Shown here piece by piece: positions 63,999-64,000 of a DNA stretch of 64,000 nucleotides. The stretch covers positions 1-64,000 of the forward strand of contig CAVWBV010000004.1 in NCBI GenBank assembly GCA_963753355.1. Direction: 5' to 3'. A program made the translations under genes and the position numbers. The notes beneath the pieces were generated by a model. That model was not told the origin of the DNA and searched no databases. It was given only the letters and a program-made list of their open reading frames with translations. Position 1 is the first letter of the stretch. The number at the start of each line of letters is the position of its first letter. The stretch comes from BOG-931 sp963753355 (GTDB lineage: Bacteria; Pseudomonadota; Alphaproteobacteria; Rhizobiales; Xanthobacteraceae).

Positions 63999-64000
63999 CA

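Overview
The window looks like a chromosomal segment of a GC-rich alphaproteobacterium of the order Hyphomicrobiales, close to Bradyrhizobium/Pseudolabrys-type organisms. The basis is the rhizobial-type glycerol ABC operon (glpSTPQUV), several HWE/HisKA_2-type sensor kinases, an EcfG-type general stress promoter (GGAAC-N17-CGTT), a PleC-like kinase next to glnE, and many Liv-type amino acid binding proteins. The genus is inference. No rRNA, tRNA or CRISPR array was seen.

Layout. 0-2.5 kb: a lytic transglycosylase cut by the window edge, a small secreted protein, a GlcG/HbpS protein and a glutathione S-transferase. 2.5-6.1 kb: a decaying two-component pair (a histidine kinase without its phosphoacceptor His, and a response regulator with two single-base deletions) beside an IS110-family element. 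6.3-16 kb: catabolic genes (DUF1993, FAH-family hydrolase, Old Yellow Enzyme-type flavin oxidoreductase, orphan Liv binding protein, MetE-like protein, frameshifted amidohydrolase, cupin). 16-24 kb: a sparse stress/signalling region with very small membrane or low-complexity proteins, a sensorless histidine kinase, a Crp/Fnr regulator, a fatty acid desaturase and a GGDEF protein. 24-35 kb: a complete glycerol uptake and catabolism locus, glpK-V-U-Q-P-T-S on one strand and glpR-glpD on the other. 34.7-38.6 kb: a 2OG-Fe(II) oxygenase-like gene, a gene of unknown function, a TPR protein and an extended cation diffusion facilitator. 38.9-45.6 kb: a dual-kinase hybrid sensor, aminopeptidase N and an RMD1/DUF155 protein. 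45.5-54.2 kb: livGFHM with two related binding proteins, an AraC regulator and a RutA-like flavin monooxygenase. 54.7-64 kb: PleC-like kinase, glnE, an OmpR/HAMP two-component pair split by a CaiB/BaiF gene, and the 3' end of a DegP-type protease.

The most interesting signal is a repeated 16-bp palindrome, TGAGC-N6-GCTCA. It is perfect at three places and degenerate at two more, always upstream of genes of the 4-22 kb region: the degenerate PAS kinase, the sensorless kinase, the desaturase, a small membrane protein and the crp/fnr-like gene itself. Half-site length and spacing match the Crp/Fnr architecture but not the classical CRP or FNR half-site. The recognition helix of the Crp/Fnr protein encoded here also differs from both, so a local autoregulated regulon is proposed. 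A second signal is an EcfG-type promoter before a 31-residue membrane protein. A third is the matched degeneration of one composite ATP site in the GlpS/GlpT pair.

Several unrelated genes carry single-base indels (response regulator, amidohydrolase, start of the hybrid kinase). Some of these apparent pseudogenes may therefore be assembly errors.
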